Below the pieces are notes generated by a model, which saw nothing but the letters and a program-made list of their open reading frames with translations, ran no database searches and had not been told where the DNA came from. From Pantoea sp. alder81 (GTDB taxonomy: Bacteria; Pseudomonadota; Gammaproteobacteria; Enterobacterales; Enterobacteriaceae): DNA of 64,000 nt. The translations under genes were made by a program, and so were the position numbers. The DNA lies in NCBI RefSeq assembly GCF_020179835.1, contig NZ_JAIUDA010000008.1, positions 186,001-250,000 of the forward strand, read 5' to 3'. This document shows positions 16,208 to 27,864 of this stretch, one piece after another (the stretch's first letter is position 1; every line of letters begins with the position of its first letter).

Positions 16208-19200
16208 CTAAAACTCAAACTGATAGAGCAAATCCAGTGCCTGATCGAGACCGGACACGGCTTCCAAATAGAGTTTGGGCATCAGGCGGTAACGCAAGGT
16301 TAACGTCGCCAGTGAATCAAAAATGCCAACACCGTATTTTACTTGTAGACCCGGCAGTACATAACCGCTCACCTGCACCTGCTGGCTGTCGCCAACGCCG
16401 GTGGTATCAAGCGCGAGGTTACTGACGCCGAATGTCTCGCCGATTTTACCCATAACCTGACCACTTTGTGCAACCCCTAACCCCACAAGTGCTGAAGTTA
16501 ATGCATTACTGTCACCATCACTGCTGAGTCCCTGACCGCGTAATAAGTAAGAAAGCGCTTCCTGCTGCGACATGGCGGGGTCGGAGAACACCTCCACTTT
16601 CGGTTCATCGGCCAGGCCGGTGACGCGAATACCAGCGGTGACATCATCTTCGGTGGCTTCCGGATTACGTATCGCTTCAAGGTTAACGTACGGCTGATCT
16701 GGCGGCCCGGCAAACTGCAACTCGCCTTTACGCACAATCAAATCCTGTCCGTAAGCGTGGAAACGGCCATCAGGAATGTTGATCTGCCCGTTTAAGCCCA
16801 GGCCGTTTTTATCCTGCACCAGTTTGAGATCGCCGTTAAGTTTGGCTTTCAGACCAAAGGCTGACAGCCGCACATCGTTACCGACGTGGATTACCAGGTT
16901 GCTGTTAATCGGGATCGCGGCGGTTTTTGGCTGAATCGGCTTGAGATTCTGATCCAGCATCACTTCATCTGAAGAGACACCGGTGGCGCTTTCTGGCACC
17001 TCCTGCACCGTGATGCGCGCCCAGGGAATATCTACCTTGCCATCCAGATTGAAGGCGGCTGGCGTGGCTTCAAACACCAGATCCGGCGAGACATCCATGC
17101 GCACCATCGGCGGCACGGTGACGCGAATACGGCTGCCCTGCGCCGTGATGCGCGCACGCCAGTTATCCAGCTGGCTCCAGTCCGCATTGCCGCCCAGATT
17201 CAGATTGCCCTGGGTGGTCTGCAGTAGACCGTTAAGCGTCGAACTCATGCCATTGAACACCATGTTCAGATTGGCCGAGGTGAGCGTAACCGGCATAAAG
17301 CTCGCCAGCACATTCACATCACTCAGCCCCAACTGGCCAAACACCTGCGGCTGTTGCAGCGTGCCGCCCAAACGCAGGTTGCTGTTGAGGTTGCCTTTAA
17401 TCTTCTCACCCTGCATCAACGCCGGGTTGAACATCGCCAGCGACAGATTGCTGATGCCGATGTTGCCGGACAGCTGACGACGGGTTTGCGGATCGGCAAT
17501 CTGCAAGTTGCCACTCAGCTGCCCGTTGTTGACGATATGGATTAGCCAATCAAGCTGCGCACGTCCATTACGCATCGCAGCGTTAAGATTGAGCGTATCG
17601 AAGGCGATTGGCAGCGTGTTGCCCTGCACATCCTGCTCCACTTTCACGCCGTTGCCCTTCAGTGAAACGTTGCCGGTTGGCAGCGCGCCATCTGACGTCC
17701 AGTTGACGCGCGCATCACCGCTAAATACGCCGGTGAGTTTGGTGGCATCGGTCAGGAACGGTTTGATCATCGCCAAATCAAAACGGTTCAGCACCACGTG
17801 AGCATGGCCGCTCGGACCCGCTTCGATCGGTTCTGGCACACAGAGCTGGGCGTTAGGGTTCTGCCAGCAATGTGGTCCAATGGTCGCGGTCTGCTTGCTG
17901 TTGAGGTAATCAATCGCCATCGCACGCGTCAGACGCCATTCGCCCACCGGTGTATCAAAATGGGTATTGTTGAGATTGCCCTGCCAGCGTTCAGTTTTAC
18001 GATCGAAGCTGCCGTTCAACGCCAGCTGACCGGAGACCGGCTCGCCTTCCACGTTCAGCTTGAGCTGATGCTGCTTCTCGTTACCGTCAGCGTTCAGCGT
18101 CAGCAGATTGATCTTCAGTGCGTCCTGTTGCAGTTGCTCGACGCGCAGTTGCAGCTTACCGGCGATCTGGTCGCTGGATTTCACATCGCCTTCCAGCGCC
18201 ACACGACGAATTTGCAGCTGCTGCCAGCGCAAGCCCGTGGCCGTGAGGTCAGCTAACAGCTGCGGTGCTTGTAGGGTGCCACGTGCTTTGATCGTGCCTT
18301 TGGCCACGCCGCCGAGCCCAGGTAACGCGTTATCCAGGTGCGGTGCATCGACATTGGCATCCAGATTGAGCGTGTCGCCCAGTTCGCCTTTCACATCCAG
18401 ATGGTTACGACCCAGCGCGATATTAATGCCCGGGATTTTCCATTGATTGTAGCTATTCCCGGTGAGTGAACCGTTGGCGCTCACGGCGTTCTGCTTCACG
18501 TTCCCTTTCAGCTCCAGCTGCGGCACGCTGAGCTGCCAGCTGCCGCCGTAGAGACTGCCGCGCGTGGCTATCTTGCCGTCGAGTTTGGCTGGCCAATCTG
18601 GATACTGTTTGGCGGTATTGATACCGGAGAGCGTCAGTTCACTGCGCCAGCTGATGGCTTTGCTCCAGTCCACCAGCGCGGTTAAATCGACATTGCCCTG
18701 CAATGCCGCCACGCGCAGCTTGTCCAGACTGAACTGCTGCACATTACCTTTGCCATCAAGCGAAATGATCGCCGGTGGCACCGCTTCGCCTTTAACTGCG
18801 GTTCGCAGCGACATCACATAGTCGGTGGCTTTGCCTTTGAACTGATAATCGAGGTTATCCGCCTGATACTGCACGGGTCCCGTTAGCGGCCAGCGTAACA
18901 CTGGACTGGTGAGCTTAAGCGACAGTGGCAAACCCGCCACCGCCGGTTGCGCTGCGGCATCCAACTGCGCACGCACCGGGCCAGACAGATTCAGCCCCAG
19001 CTTCAACTCTTCACGCATTGCCCCGCTGAGGTTCATTTTGATTTTCTCGCCCTTAATCGGATCGAGATTCAGCGTACCGCTGAGGGCAAAATTCACCGGC
19101 CAGTTATCCGCCAGTTGCGCGTCACCGCTGGCATTCACCTGCCCTTGCGGCGAATCAACGTCAAAGGTCTCTAATTGCAGATGACGATCGGCGGTTTTGG

Positions 19201-19978
19201 CTTTCAACAACAGGCGCGTAATCGCGATATCTGTGTCACCGGTAATACGCAGCTGCTCACCCAGTAGCTCCTGCACGGTGATATCCAGCGGCAGCTGGAA
19301 GTCCGGCAACTCAGGCAACAGCGGTTTGGCGAACATTTCCTGTAAGGTTTCACCCAGTGGCTTCTCACCTGGCTGTGGTTGCTGCACTTTCGGCTGAACC
19401 ACCTGCTCATCCGCCACTTTGGCGGCTTTCGGCAGGGCAATCAGCAGACTTTGGATGTGCGTCGGCGTCAGCGTTAATGAACGCCCTTGCCAGTTGAGGC
19501 CGGTGGTGAAATCCAGTAGCGAGATGGACGTGTCATCCACTTTGACGTTGATGTTATGCAGGCCAACTTTGCTCAGCGTAATTGGATAAGGCGTGGTCAG
19601 GTTGGTGCTGCCGCTCTCCTCTTCTGGCGGTGGCGCAGCAGCCGGCGCCATTTTCTTGCTGTCGACCACCACGCTGACATCCTGCAAGCCGATGTCATTC
19701 ACGCACACTGATGAGTGCAGCAGGCAGTTAAGATTGAGCGCCAAATGGAAGCGCCCAGCATCTACGCTGACGCCCGGCATTTCGTATTTCACGCCGCTCA
19801 GCGTCAGATCGCGCCAGCCACCCTCAACTTTGTTGATCGATAAACCGGGCACCCAGCGATCGGCGCCTTTTAATAACAGATGGATTCCGGGCGTCGTACC
19901 AATCAAAAACGCCACGCTGCCAAACAGCACCACCAAAAAAATACCAAATCCAATCAGGACCTTTTTCCACAGCTTCAT
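16208..19978 (-). CDS. tamB: Translocation and assembly module subunit TamB
   Basis: 1256 residues, against 1259 in E. coli. One N-terminal signal-anchor segment ([21 protein letters not shown]) is followed by a very long beta-rich AsmA/TamB repeat region in the periplasm. The conserved DUF490 domain takes up the last ~350 residues ([19 protein letters not shown], then [20 protein letters not shown] at the end). It spans the periplasm with TamA and takes part in outer-membrane protein assembly and phospholipid transport. It overlaps tamA by 4 nt (ATGA). Confidence 0.96.
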   Translation of the reverse strand: MKLWKKVLIGFGIFLVVLFGSVAFLIGTTPGIHLLLKGADRWVPGLSINKVEGGWRDLTLSGVKYEMPGVSVDAGRFHLALNLNCLLHSSVCVNDIGLQDVSVVVDSKKMAPAAAPPPEEESGSTNLTTPYPITLSKVGLHNINVKVDDTSISLLDFTTGLNWQGRSLTLTPTHIQSLLIALPKAAKVADEQVVQPKVQQPQPGEKPLGETLQEMFAKPLLPELPDFQLPLDITVQELLGEQLRITGDTDIAITRLLLKAKTADRHLQLETFDVDSPQGQVNASGDAQLADNWPVNFALSGTLNLDPIKGEKIKMNLSGAMREELKLGLNLSGPVRAQLDAAAQPAVAGLPLSLKLTSPVLRWPLTGPVQYQADNLDYQFKGKATDYVMSLRTAVKGEAVPPAIISLDGKGNVQQFSLDKLRVAALQGNVDLTALVDWSKAISWRSELTLSGINTAKQYPDWPAKLDGKIATRGSLYGGSWQLSVPQLELKGNVKQNAVSANGSLTGNSYNQWKIPGINIALGRNHLDVKGELGDTLNLDANVDAPHLDNALPGLGGVAKGTIKARGTLQAPQLLADLTATGLRWQQLQIRRVALEGDVKSSDQIAGKLQLRVEQLQQDALKINLLTLNADGNEKQHQLKLNVEGEPVSGQLALNGSFDRKTERWQGNLNNTHFDTPVGEWRLTRAMAIDYLNSKQTATIGPHCWQNPNAQLCVPEPIEAGPSGHAHVVLNRFDLAMIKPFLTDATKLTGVFSGDARVNWTSDGALPTGNVSLKGNGVKVEQDVQGNTLPIAFDTLNLNAAMRNGRAQLDWLIHIVNNGQLSGNLQIADPQTRRQLSGNIGISNLSLAMFNPALMQGEKIKGNLNSNLRLGGTLQQPQVFGQLGLSDVNVLASFMPVTLTSANLNMVFNGMSSTLNGLLQTTQGNLNLGGNADWSQLDNWRARITAQGSRIRVTVPPMVRMDVSPDLVFEATPAAFNLDGKVDIPWARITVQEVPESATGVSSDEVMLDQNLKPIQPKTAAIPINSNLVIHVGNDVRLSAFGLKAKLNGDLKLVQDKNGLGLNGQINIPDGRFHAYGQDLIVRKGELQFAGPPDQPYVNLEAIRNPEATEDDVTAGIRVTGLADEPKVEVFSDPAMSQQEALSYLLRGQGLSSDGDSNALTSALVGLGVAQSGQVMGKIGETFGVSNLALDTTGVGDSQQVQVSGYVLPGLQVKYGVGIFDSLATLTLRYRLMPKLYLEAVSGLDQALDLLYQFEF

Positions 19979-21714
19979 AGTTCAGGCCCCAGTCCTACAT
20001 AGAATTGCAAACCATGTTCCTTGTCATCGCCAATCGGCCGTGCGATATCAAATTTGATCGGCCCGACCGGAGAAGCCCAGCGCACGCCTACACCGGCACC
20101 GGTTTTAAAATCACTCTGTTTGATGTCGTTCACCGCTTCACCCGAATCGACAAACACCGCGCCCCACCACTTACCGGTCACGTTGTATTGATACTCCAGC
20201 GAGCCAGTGGCCATTTTGGAGGCTCCGGTCAGCTTGCCGTCGCTGTCGCGCGGGGAGACATCTTTGTATTTATAGCCACGAATACTGCGGTCGCCACCGG
20301 CGAAGAAGCGCAGGTCCGGCGGCACTTTGTCGAAGTTGTTGGTTTCGATCCAACCCAGATTGCCACGGGCCACAAAGCGGTTCTTGTCGCCCAGCATGCG
20401 GATCCAGACGTTCTGTGCCTGCAGGATCAGGAAGTCGACATCCGATCCCCAGGTGGTATCAGAGACATCCACTGAGTAGCGCTGTGAGTCGCCCCAGGTC
20501 GGCATTAACCCGCCACGCGAACGGGTACGACTGAGGCTCACGCCCGGATAAAGCAGCATGGTGGTGTTGGTGACACTACCTTGGGTAAAGTGATCGAGAC
20601 TCCACTTCAGGTTAACCGCACGCTGCCAGCCGGAACTGCTGTCCCAGTTACGCGAGACGCCCAGCGTGCTGGTATCGGCTTTGGTGTCATTGAGATCGGT
20701 GCGCTTCAGGCCACCCGAGAAGGTGTAATACTGCTCCAGCGGACTTTTCAGCAGCGGCACTTTATAGCTGAGATCGACCTGCTGCTCGGGGGCAGAAATA
20801 TAGGAACTGGCCGTCAGGCTGTGGCCGCTGCTGTTGATCCACGGCTTTTTCCACGTGCCTTTTAAACGCGGCCCAACATCGGTGGAATAGCCGACACCGG
20901 CTTCGATAGTGTTCTCAACGCGTGGCGATACTGCCGCATTAAGTGGCAGCACTTTGGTCTGGCGGCCTTTATCGAATTCAGGGGCGACGACCACCGAGTT
21001 GAACCAGCCAGTGGCCGACAAGCGGCGGTTCAGTTCCGCCAGATCGCGCGAGCTGTAGGGATCGCCCTTTTTGAACGGCACAAGATTACGCAGATAGGCT
21101 TCGTTGATTTGCGAGCCCTGGAAGCTGACATCGCCAAAACGGTAGCGCGGGCCACTGTCGTAATCGATATCCCAGAATGCCTCGCGTCTTTCGACCGAAA
21201 CGCCAAGCTGGCTTTGCTTAAAGTCACCGTCGAAGTAACCATTACGCAGTGCCAGGCTGGAGAAGCCATTTTTAAATTTGTCGTATTCGCCGTGATTGAG
21301 TTGCGTGCCGACTTTCGGCGTGCCCTGTTTCACCCAGGCTTTATAGTCATCATCGTTTTTCGCGGCACCTTCAACCACGATGTGGCTGCCACCGATTTTC
21401 ACCGGTTCGCCGGGTTTGACGTGAGCGATAAGTACCGGTCGGCCGCCCTGTGCCGGCGCGGGACGAGATTCAAAATCGATTTCGGGTTCGTAATAGCCAA
21501 GTGCCCGCAAGCCTTCTTTGATCGCTTGTGAGACACGCGCCTGGAAACGCCCATCGCTGGACACTTCATCGGTACCAATGGTGGACAAGCGCGCCCTGAC
21601 GTTCTTCTGTAAATCCCCGGTTAGCCCTTCCAGCTGCAAGCGCACTTTTGCTGCCTCAACGGCAGGTGCAGCAAGCAACAGGCTGGCCAAACAATAAATA
21701 TGCAATCGCGGCAC
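19975..21714 (-). CDS. tamA: Autotransporter assembly factor TamA (Omp85 family)
   Basis: 579 residues: a signal peptide ending VEA-AKVRLQ, three POTRA domains to about 265, and a 16-strand barrel with the Omp85 loop-6 motif region [15 protein letters not shown] near 480. It starts at a GTG at 21714 with AGGAG 5 nt upstream. In the outer membrane it pairs with TamB. Upstream, the divergent msrA gene of E. coli is missing. Confidence 0.96.
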   Translation of the reverse strand: MPRLHIYCLASLLLAAPAVEAAKVRLQLEGLTGDLQKNVRARLSTIGTDEVSSDGRFQARVSQAIKEGLRALGYYEPEIDFESRPAPAQGGRPVLIAHVKPGEPVKIGGSHIVVEGAAKNDDDYKAWVKQGTPKVGTQLNHGEYDKFKNGFSSLALRNGYFDGDFKQSQLGVSVERREAFWDIDYDSGPRYRFGDVSFQGSQINEAYLRNLVPFKKGDPYSSRDLAELNRRLSATGWFNSVVVAPEFDKGRQTKVLPLNAAVSPRVENTIEAGVGYSTDVGPRLKGTWKKPWINSSGHSLTASSYISAPEQQVDLSYKVPLLKSPLEQYYTFSGGLKRTDLNDTKADTSTLGVSRNWDSSSGWQRAVNLKWSLDHFTQGSVTNTTMLLYPGVSLSRTRSRGGLMPTWGDSQRYSVDVSDTTWGSDVDFLILQAQNVWIRMLGDKNRFVARGNLGWIETNNFDKVPPDLRFFAGGDRSIRGYKYKDVSPRDSDGKLTGASKMATGSLEYQYNVTGKWWGAVFVDSGEAVNDIKQSDFKTGAGVGVRWASPVGPIKFDIARPIGDDKEHGLQFYVGLGPEL

Positions 21715-22162
21715 GCGTACTCCTGTTAATAATGCCTGCCCCTTATTCCGCAGGGGCGTTATTTCTCATCGGAGGCTATCACCACCACTCGCTTACCCAT
21801 CAGCATAGCCGCTCTTTTTGGCGGATGGCTGAGGAAAAATGGTCACTAAGCCAAATCATTTCCTATTGTCGGTAAATGGGGGGAGCGATACAACTCCGAA
21901 CCCGCACTTCTGCGACTGAGGGTCTCGCACTCGGATTATTCCGAGCTCATGTTGCGCGCCTCTGGCGGCATGATAAGCGCTGCTGCTATAATCAGCACCC
22001 AGCAGGCATGACCTGCTTTCCTTTCTGCCCCGACGTTATCGTTCCTTGTCGAAATGGCGCAGACATTTTTGGCACGGATAGCCCTGTATGACAGGCGAAT
22101 ACTGGATGTTCTCCTGCGCTGCCCAGGCCAAAAATGACAAGTGATTAACCAACGGATCTTCT
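21715..22162. other. Intergenic region between tamA and ytfL (msrA absent)
   Basis: 448 bp without a gene I can support. In E. coli msrA occupies this place, divergent from tamA; no MsrA motif (GCFWG) is readable in any frame. A small hairpin GCCCC...GGGGC lies at 21736-21757 in the tamA leader. A 71-codon frame at 21876-22091 has no recognisable features. Confidence 0.6.
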
Positions 22163-23500
22163 ATGCTCGATAGCTTACTTGTCATTCTTTTACTGATTGT
22201 GATCAGTTCATTCTTTTCTCTTTCTGAGATCTCGCTGGCCGCTGCCCGCAAGATCAAACTTAAACTGCTCGCCGATGAAGGCAACATTAATGCGCAGCGC
22301 GTGTTGAAGATGCAGGAACAGCCTGGCATGTTCTTCACCGTGGTGCAGATTGGCCTGAACGCCGTGGCTATCCTCGGCGGTATCGTCGGTGATGCGGCTT
22401 TCTCCCCTGCCTTCAACAGCTTGTTCAGCCGTTTTGTCGCGCCGGAACTGGCGGAACAGCTCAGCTTTATCTGTTCCTTCACCGTGGTGACCAGCCTGTT
22501 TATCCTGTTCGCGGATTTAACGCCAAAACGCGTTGGCATGGTCGCGCCGGAAGCCGTTGCGCTGCGCATCATCAACCCGATGCGCTTTTGTCTGTTCGTG
22601 ATGCGGCCGCTGGTGTGGCTGTTTAACGGCCTGGCGAACGTGTTTTTCCGCATCTTCAAATTGCCGATGGTGCGCAAAGATGACATCACTTCCGATGACA
22701 TTTATGCGGTGGTGGAAGCCGGTGCTTTAGCGGGCGTGCTGCGTAAACAGGAGCACGAACTGATTGAAAACGTGTTTGAGCTGGAATCGCGTACCGTGCC
22801 CTCCTCCATGACTTCGCGTGAAAACGTGGTATGGTTCGATCTGCACGAAGATGAAAACACCCTCAAAACCAAAATCGCGCAGCATCCGCACTCTAAATTT
22901 ATCGTTTGCGATGGCGACATTGACCACATTGTGGGTTATGTCGACTCCAAAGAGTTACTGCTGCGCGTGCTCGGCAATCAGAGTTTAACGCTGAGCAGCG
23001 GCGTTCAGATTCGCTCTGCGCTGATTGTGCCGGATACGCTGACACTCTCTGAGGCTCTGGAGAGCTTTAAAACTGCAGGTGATGATTTTGCGGTGATCAT
23101 GAACGAATACGCGTTGGTGGTGGGAATCATCACCTTAAACGATGTGATGACTACGCTGATGGGTGATTTGGTCGGTCAGGGTCAGGAAGAGCAGATCGTT
23201 GCACGTGATGAGAACTCATGGCTGGTTGAAGGCGGCACACCGATTGATGACGTGATGCGCGTACTGGATATCGATGATTTCCCGCAGTCCGGCAACTATG
23301 AAACCATTGGCGGCTTTATGATGTATATGCTGCGCAAAATCCCGAAACGTACCGATTTCGTGAAGTTCTCAGGGTATAAATTTGAAGTGGTGGATATCGA
23401 CAGTTACCGCATCGATCAGCTGCTGGTCACGCGTATTGATGAGCGCCCACCGGTGATAAATCTGACGAAGAGTGCGACTGATGAGATGGAATCGCCATAG
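22163..23500 (+). CDS. ytfL: Hemolysin-type membrane protein YtfL (DUF21, CBS, CorC_HlyC)
   Basis: 445 residues. DUF21 (CNNM) membrane domain with about four segments to residue 190 (first: LVILLLIVISSFFSLSEI), then two CBS domains around 215-335, then a CorC_HlyC domain from about 345 (NSWLVEGGTPIDDVMRVLDI). The family is linked to Mg/Co export and polyamine (cadaverine, putrescine) export; exact cargo is not readable. Ends at an intrinsic terminator and is convergent with ytfK. Confidence 0.93.
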   Translation: MLDSLLVILLLIVISSFFSLSEISLAAARKIKLKLLADEGNINAQRVLKMQEQPGMFFTVVQIGLNAVAILGGIVGDAAFSPAFNSLFSRFVAPELAEQLSFICSFTVVTSLFILFADLTPKRVGMVAPEAVALRIINPMRFCLFVMRPLVWLFNGLANVFFRIFKLPMVRKDDITSDDIYAVVEAGALAGVLRKQEHELIENVFELESRTVPSSMTSRENVVWFDLHEDENTLKTKIAQHPHSKFIVCDGDIDHIVGYVDSKELLLRVLGNQSLTLSSGVQIRSALIVPDTLTLSEALESFKTAGDDFAVIMNEYALVVGIITLNDVMTTLMGDLVGQGQEEQIVARDENSWLVEGGTPIDDVMRVLDIDDFPQSGNYETIGGFMMYMLRKIPKRTDFVKFSGYKFEVVDIDSYRIDQLLVTRIDERPPVINLTKSATDEMESP

Positions 23501-23547
23501 CGTGGAGTGGCCAGAAAAAACAAGGCGCGATTAATCGCGCCGCTACA

Positions 23548-23579
23548 GGGCGCCTGATTGTATGGCGCCCTTTCTTTTT
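23548..23579 (+). terminator. ytfL terminator
   Basis: GGGCGCC and GGCGCCC arms around 9 nt, followed by TTTCTTTTT. A second hairpin (GGCGCGATTAATCGCGCC) precedes it at 23524-23541. Confidence 0.88.
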
Positions 23580-23584
23580 ACTGC

Positions 23585-23791
23585 TTAGTTGTACTCGGCT
23601 TGTAGCCGCAGAACCTGGCGGTTGATCTCGGACATCACGCTAAGGTGCTGTTTATCTTTGACGCGTGGCAACATCACTTTGCCTTTATCAAACTCAAACG
23701 CGCCAACATCCTTGATATACAACCTTCCTTTAAAAAGCGTTTTTACGTATTTCGCAATTTGCAGCGGATTATAGCGCTGGAAGATTTTCAT
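23585..23791 (-). CDS. ytfK: YtfK, stimulator of SpoT-dependent (p)ppGpp accumulation
   Basis: 68 residues, the exact length of E. coli YtfK, with [17 protein letters not shown] at the start and [13 protein letters not shown] near 28. In E. coli YtfK binds SpoT and tips it toward (p)ppGpp synthesis under phosphate and fatty-acid starvation. The ATG at 23791 has AGGAG 8 nt upstream; the longer frame is unlike the family. In E. coli the gene is in the PhoB regulon; at 23926-23943 a degenerate double CTGT-type repeat may be a Pho box, though its spacing is 3 rather than 4 nt. Confidence 0.93.
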   Translation of the reverse strand: MKIFQRYNPLQIAKYVKTLFKGRLYIKDVGAFEFDKGKVMLPRVKDKQHLSVMSEINRQVLRLQAEYN

Positions 23792-24104
23792 GCTGTCTAA
23801 CTCCTGAACAGATGTACTACGCTTCGTCGTTGCCAAATCCGGTACGAACCCATGAAGCGCAAATGAGGCATAACTATAGAACACCAAACGTTACGTATGT
23901 TCCGAAAAGGTGAATTTTTTACTGAATTGACACATTATTACAGAACACTCTGTTATGACGTTCACAAAACCCAGTATAAACCTTCACTCATTAAGGAATT
24001 GTGGCGTGGGTTGCAAAGCTGTTAACTCATCGCGACAGGCGCATCATCCACGCCTAATATTGCAAAATCATGAATAACTGGTCGGATCACTAAGGAGCAT
24101 TACC

Positions 24105-24659
24105 ATGCGTTTGGCACACTCGGTGTTAGCACTGGCACTGCTGGTTCCCAGCCTTGTCTCAGCCCATGCTTTTAAGATTGGCGAGCGCGTCCCACCGGTG
24201 GGTGTGAGCGACAGGGGGGAATTGCTTTATCAACAAGATAAGTTTAGCTACCAACCGTGGAATAGCGCGCAGCTGAGTGGAAAAGTGCGTGTCATCTTGC
24301 ATATTGCCGGGCGTTCTTCGGCTAAAGAGCAAAACGCAGCGCTGATTGAAGCCATTAAAGCAGCGAAGTTTCCGCATGACCGCTATCAAACCACCACTAT
24401 TGTGAACACTGACGATGCCATTCCCGGCACCGGCATGTTTGTGCGCAGCAGTATTGAGAGCAATAAGCAGCAATATCCGTGGTCGCAGTTTATTGTGGAT
24501 AGCGATGGCAATGTGCGTAAGGTCTGGCAGCTGGAGAAAGGGGGTTCAGCGATTGTGGTGCTGGATAAGACCGGGCATGTGCGATATGCCAAAGAAGGTG
24601 CATTGACGCAGGATGAGGCGCAGCAGGCGATAACGTTGATCCGTGAGTTGCTACAGTAA
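24105..24659 (+). CDS. ytfJ: YtfJ family periplasmic protein
   Basis: 184 residues, as in E. coli. Signal peptide ends at LVSAHA. The mature part has a thioredoxin-like pattern without Cys: GKVRVILHIAGRSSAKEQNAALIEAI near residue 60 (only partly diagnostic), ATPASSV-type strands replaced by TTTIVNTDDAIPGT near 105, and VVLDKTGHVRYAKEGAL at the end. Function unknown. AAGGAG precedes the ATG. Confidence 0.9.
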   Translation: MRLAHSVLALALLVPSLVSAHAFKIGERVPPVGVSDRGELLYQQDKFSYQPWNSAQLSGKVRVILHIAGRSSAKEQNAALIEAIKAAKFPHDRYQTTTIVNTDDAIPGTGMFVRSSIESNKQQYPWSQFIVDSDGNVRKVWQLEKGGSAIVVLDKTGHVRYAKEGALTQDEAQQAITLIRELLQ

Positions 24660-24666
24660 AAACTAA

Positions 24667-24690
24667 GGTCGCCATCAATGGCGACCCTGT
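24667..24690. terminator. ytfJ terminator / REP-like hairpin GGTCGCC/GGCGACC, copy 3
   Basis: Perfect arms GGTCGCCAT and ATGGCGACC around CA, followed by CTGTTTT. Same family as the hairpins at 2795, 8171 and 37311. Confidence 0.75.
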
Positions 24691-24714
24691 TTTGACCGGC
24701 TTAACTTGTGTATT

Positions 24715-24806
24715 CATCCCGGAATTAACTGCGAAAACACAGGCTGCGAATTTCTCTGTTCATCCCGGAGTTAACAACGAAAATACCGGCTGCGGTTTTC
24801 GCAGGG
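24715..24806. repeat. Imperfect direct repeat (two units of ~46 bp)
   Basis: Two adjacent units starting CATCCCGGAATTAACTGCGAA at 24715 and CATCCCGGAGTTAACAACGAA at 24761 (only the first 20 bases are shown to differ at four places). The second unit runs into CGCAGGGTGCGCATCAG, which recalls the border of the 46-bp array at 2577. It fills the space between ytfJ and cysQ. Confidence 0.6.
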
Positions 24807-24819
24807 TGCGCATCAGGAA

Positions 24820-25566
24820 CTAAAACAGCGAGACGCGGAAGCCCGGATTCAGGAAGGACTCGCGCGGTGAGTAGTCAAGGGTTTTGCCCTGCCAGTCATG
24901 CACATGGGCTCCGGCCGCAATCGCCACCGCGTGACCCGCTCCGGTATCCCAAATGTTGGTTGGCCCGAAACGCGGATACAGCTGGGCTTTACCTTCCGCC
25001 ACCAGGCAGAATTTCAGCGAAGAGCCAATCGCAGTGGTTTGGTGTTCGCCCAACTGCGCCAGATATTCTTTCAGCTCTTCATCTTTATCTGCATGCGAGC
25101 GACTGACGACGACCAGCAATGGACGCGCCTCGCGCACCTGAATCTGTGATTTATGGCCGCCCTCTTCTTTCCAGGCTTTGCCTTCGGATGCTGAATACAT
25201 CACACCCAACGCGGGCGCATAAACCACACCTAACACCGGCTTACCGTTTTCAATCAGAGCAATGTTGACGGTGAATTCCCCGTTGCGCTTGATGAACTCT
25301 TTGGTGCCATCCAGCGGATCAACCAGCCAATATTTTTTCCAGTTCTGACGTACGGCCCAGCTCGGCGGATCTTCTTCTGATAACACCGGCACTTCGGGTG
25401 ATAGCGCGGCCAGCCCTTCCACGATGACTTTGTGTGCCGCGAGATCGGCGGCCGTCACCGGCGAATCATCCGACTTACGCGTCACATCCATCGGTTGTGA
25501 ACCCGCATAGACATGCATAATGGCATCGCCCGCTTCACGCGCCAGTTGGATTATTTTATCTAACAT
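24820..25566 (-). CDS. cysQ: 3'(2'),5'-bisphosphate nucleotidase CysQ
   Basis: 248 residues. The FIG superfamily metal motif [11 protein letters not shown] is near residue 83, LSEEDPPSW near 62 and the second site [11 protein letters not shown] near 206. It converts 3'-phosphoadenosine-5'-phosphate to AMP, clearing the by-product of sulfate assimilation. Divergent from cpdB as in E. coli. Confidence 0.96.
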   Translation of the reverse strand: MLDKIIQLAREAGDAIMHVYAGSQPMDVTRKSDDSPVTAADLAAHKVIVEGLAALSPEVPVLSEEDPPSWAVRQNWKKYWLVDPLDGTKEFIKRNGEFTVNIALIENGKPVLGVVYAPALGVMYSASEGKAWKEEGGHKSQIQVREARPLLVVVSRSHADKDEELKEYLAQLGEHQTTAIGSSLKFCLVAEGKAQLYPRFGPTNIWDTGAGHAVAIAAGAHVHDWQGKTLDYSPRESFLNPGFRVSLF

Positions 25567-25772
25567 TTTTCACCTCTTTTCCGCTGACTCTGCCTGTCAG
25601 ACATCAACAGCTCACCTCTACACATTTTAGCAGTTATGTCCCGATGCTCTGCGGCTGAACTGTCTGAAACGGCAATCTATATTATTATCAATACCATAGT
25701 TCATGGTTGGCGGCTATGGCGTGATACTGAATCCCTTTTTAGCGGACAGCGAAGCCTGCTGATGCGTGAAAG

Positions 25773-25788
25773 TCTGAGACACATCACA
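25773..25788. promoter_or_regulatory. CRP-like site upstream of cpdB
   Basis: TCTGA-N6-TCACA matches TGTGA-N6-TCACA at 9 of 10 positions, 71 bp before the cpdB ATG. Confidence 0.5.
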
Positions 25789-25859
25789 AATTGAAATGAT
25801 AATTCGTCATTGTTTTACATTATTTTGAGAGGCCCATTAGATCAGACAAGGAGCAAATC

Positions 25860-27806
25860 ATGTTCAAAGCGAGCATGTCGTTACTGGCGCTGTGTGTGAC
25901 GGCGGCCACGGTGCAAGCCGCTACAGTGGATCTGCGCATTCTGGAAACCACCGATCTACACAGCAATATGATGGATTTCGATTACTACAAAGACACGCCA
26001 ACCGAGAAATTTGGTCTGGTGCGCACGGCGACGCTGATTCAACAGGCCCGCGCAGAAGCGAAAAATAGTGTGCTGGTCGATAACGGCGACATTATTCAGG
26101 GCAGTCCGTTAGGCGATTACATGGCAGCTAAGGGACTGAAAAAAGGCGATGTTCATCCAGTGTATAAAGCGATGAACACGCTGGATTACGCGGTGGGCAA
26201 CTTAGGCAATCACGAATTCAATTACGGCTTACCCTATCTGCAGAAAGCGATTGCCGGGGCGCGTTTCCCCTATGTGAATGCCAACATTATCGATGAAAAG
26301 AGCGGAAAACCGCTGTTTACCCCCTATCTCATCAAAGAAACCACTGTTACCGACCGCAGCGGCAACCCACATCGCTTAAAAATTGGCTACATCGGCTTCG
26401 TTCCGCCGCAGATTATGGTGTGGGATCGCAACAATCTGCAGGGCAAAGTGCGCGTTGATGACATCACGGAAACAGCGAAGCGGTATGTGCCGGAAATGCG
26501 CGCAAAAGGTGCTGAAATAATCATCGCTATTCCGCACTCAGGTTTAAGCAGTGAGCCCTATCACGCGATGGCGGAAAATTCGGTCTACTACCTCAGCCAG
26601 GTGCCTGGCATCAACGCTATTATGTTTGGTCACGCGCATGCGGTGTTCCCCAGCAAAGAGTTTGCCGCCATTAAAGGCGCTGATATTGCACAAGGCACGC
26701 TGAACGACGTTCCCTCAGTGATGCCCGGCATGTGGGGTGATCATCTCGGTGTGGTTGATTTGGTGCTGAATAACGAGGGCGGCAAATGGCAGGTTACACA
26801 GGGCAAAGCCGAAGCGCGGCCTATCTATGATCCCGTCGCCAAAAAGTCACTGGCGGCTGAAGATGCTGATTTGGTGAAAGTGCTGGAGCAGGATCACCGT
26901 GCCACACGTGAGTTCGTTGCTAAGCCGATCGGCAAGTCTGCGGATGTAATGTACAGCTACCTGTCACTGGTGCAGGACGACCCTACTGTGCAGATCGTCA
27001 ACAATGCACAGCGCGCCTATGTTGAGCACTTTATTCAGGGCGATCCCGATCTCGGTCGCTTGCCGGTGCTTTCCGCTGCTGCACCCTTTAAAGCCGGTGG
27101 GCGTAAAAACGATCCCGCCAGCTATACCGAAGTAGAGAAAGGTGAGCTGACTTTCCGTAATGCCGCCGATCTCTATCTCTATCCCAACACACTGGTGGTG
27201 ATGAAAGTCACCGGTGCGCAAGTGAGAGAGTGGCTGGAGTGTTCAGCGGCGCAGTTTAATCAAATCGATCCACACAGCAGTAAACCGCAAGCGCTGATTA
27301 ACTGGGATTTCCGCACCTATAACTTCGACGTCATTGACGGTGTCGATTATCAAATCGATGTAACGCAGCCCGCGCGTTACGACGGTGAATGCACGTTGAT
27401 CAACAAGGATACTTCACGCATTAAGGATCTGACGTGGCAAGGTAAGCCGATCGATCCTAACGCGGTATTCCTCGTCGCCACCAACAACTATCGCGCGTAC
27501 GGCGGGAAGTTCGCTGGCACCGGCGATAAGTACGTGGCGTTTGCTTCACCGGATGAGAACCGTTCAGTGGTCGCGGCTTATATCAGCAGCGAAACCAAAG
27601 CACACGGCGAAGTGAAACCACAGGCCGATCATAACTGGCGTTTAGCGCCGATTCACAGCGATACGCCGCTGGATATTCGCTTTGAAACCGCACCGGGCGA
27701 GAAAGCCACGCAGTTTATTGAGAAGTACGCTGATTATCCGATGAAAGCGGTGGGCAGTGACGAGATTGGATTTGCGATTTGGCAGGTAGATTTGCAGAAG
27801 CAGTAA
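25860..27806 (+). CDS. cpdB: 2',3'-cyclic-nucleotide 2'-phosphodiesterase / 3'-nucleotidase
   Basis: 648 residues (E. coli 647). Signal peptide ends VQA-ATVDLR. Metallophosphatase motifs: ETTDLHSNM near residue 29, [11 protein letters not shown] near 118, AIPHSG near 222 and [10 protein letters not shown] near 257; C-terminal 5'-nucleotidase domain from about 370. It degrades extracellular 2',3'-cyclic and 3'-nucleotides in the periplasm for nucleoside salvage. AAGGAG precedes the ATG. Confidence 0.96.
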   Translation: MFKASMSLLALCVTAATVQAATVDLRILETTDLHSNMMDFDYYKDTPTEKFGLVRTATLIQQARAEAKNSVLVDNGDIIQGSPLGDYMAAKGLKKGDVHPVYKAMNTLDYAVGNLGNHEFNYGLPYLQKAIAGARFPYVNANIIDEKSGKPLFTPYLIKETTVTDRSGNPHRLKIGYIGFVPPQIMVWDRNNLQGKVRVDDITETAKRYVPEMRAKGAEIIIAIPHSGLSSEPYHAMAENSVYYLSQVPGINAIMFGHAHAVFPSKEFAAIKGADIAQGTLNDVPSVMPGMWGDHLGVVDLVLNNEGGKWQVTQGKAEARPIYDPVAKKSLAAEDADLVKVLEQDHRATREFVAKPIGKSADVMYSYLSLVQDDPTVQIVNNAQRAYVEHFIQGDPDLGRLPVLSAAAPFKAGGRKNDPASYTEVEKGELTFRNAADLYLYPNTLVVMKVTGAQVREWLECSAAQFNQIDPHSSKPQALINWDFRTYNFDVIDGVDYQIDVTQPARYDGECTLINKDTSRIKDLTWQGKPIDPNAVFLVATNNYRAYGGKFAGTGDKYVAFASPDENRSVVAAYISSETKAHGEVKPQADHNWRLAPIHSDTPLDIRFETAPGEKATQFIEKYADYPMKAVGSDEIGFAIWQVDLQKQ

Positions 27807-27820
27807 GGTTGGCAAAAGAA

Positions 27821-27844
27821 TGGCCAGTCATTTACGACTGGCCA
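27821..27844. terminator. Terminator between cpdB and fklB
   Basis: TGGCCAGTC and GACTGGCCA arms around ATTTAC between convergent genes; on the minus strand TTCTTTTG follows, so it suits fklB best. Confidence 0.7.
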
Positions 27845-27864
27845 TCTACTGCTGGAAATTCAGA

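Noticed and set aside
21876..22091. Small gene in the tamA-ytfL gap
   Set aside because: No ribosome site and no recognisable sequence; the frame is probably chance.
22036..22701. 221-codon minus-strand frame opposite the start of ytfL
   Set aside because: Antisense to the DUF21 domain of ytfL and unlike any protein I recognise.
25801..25820. Second Fur box upstream of cpdB (ATGATAATTCGTCATT)
   Set aside because: Only the left half matches; the right half has five or more mismatches.
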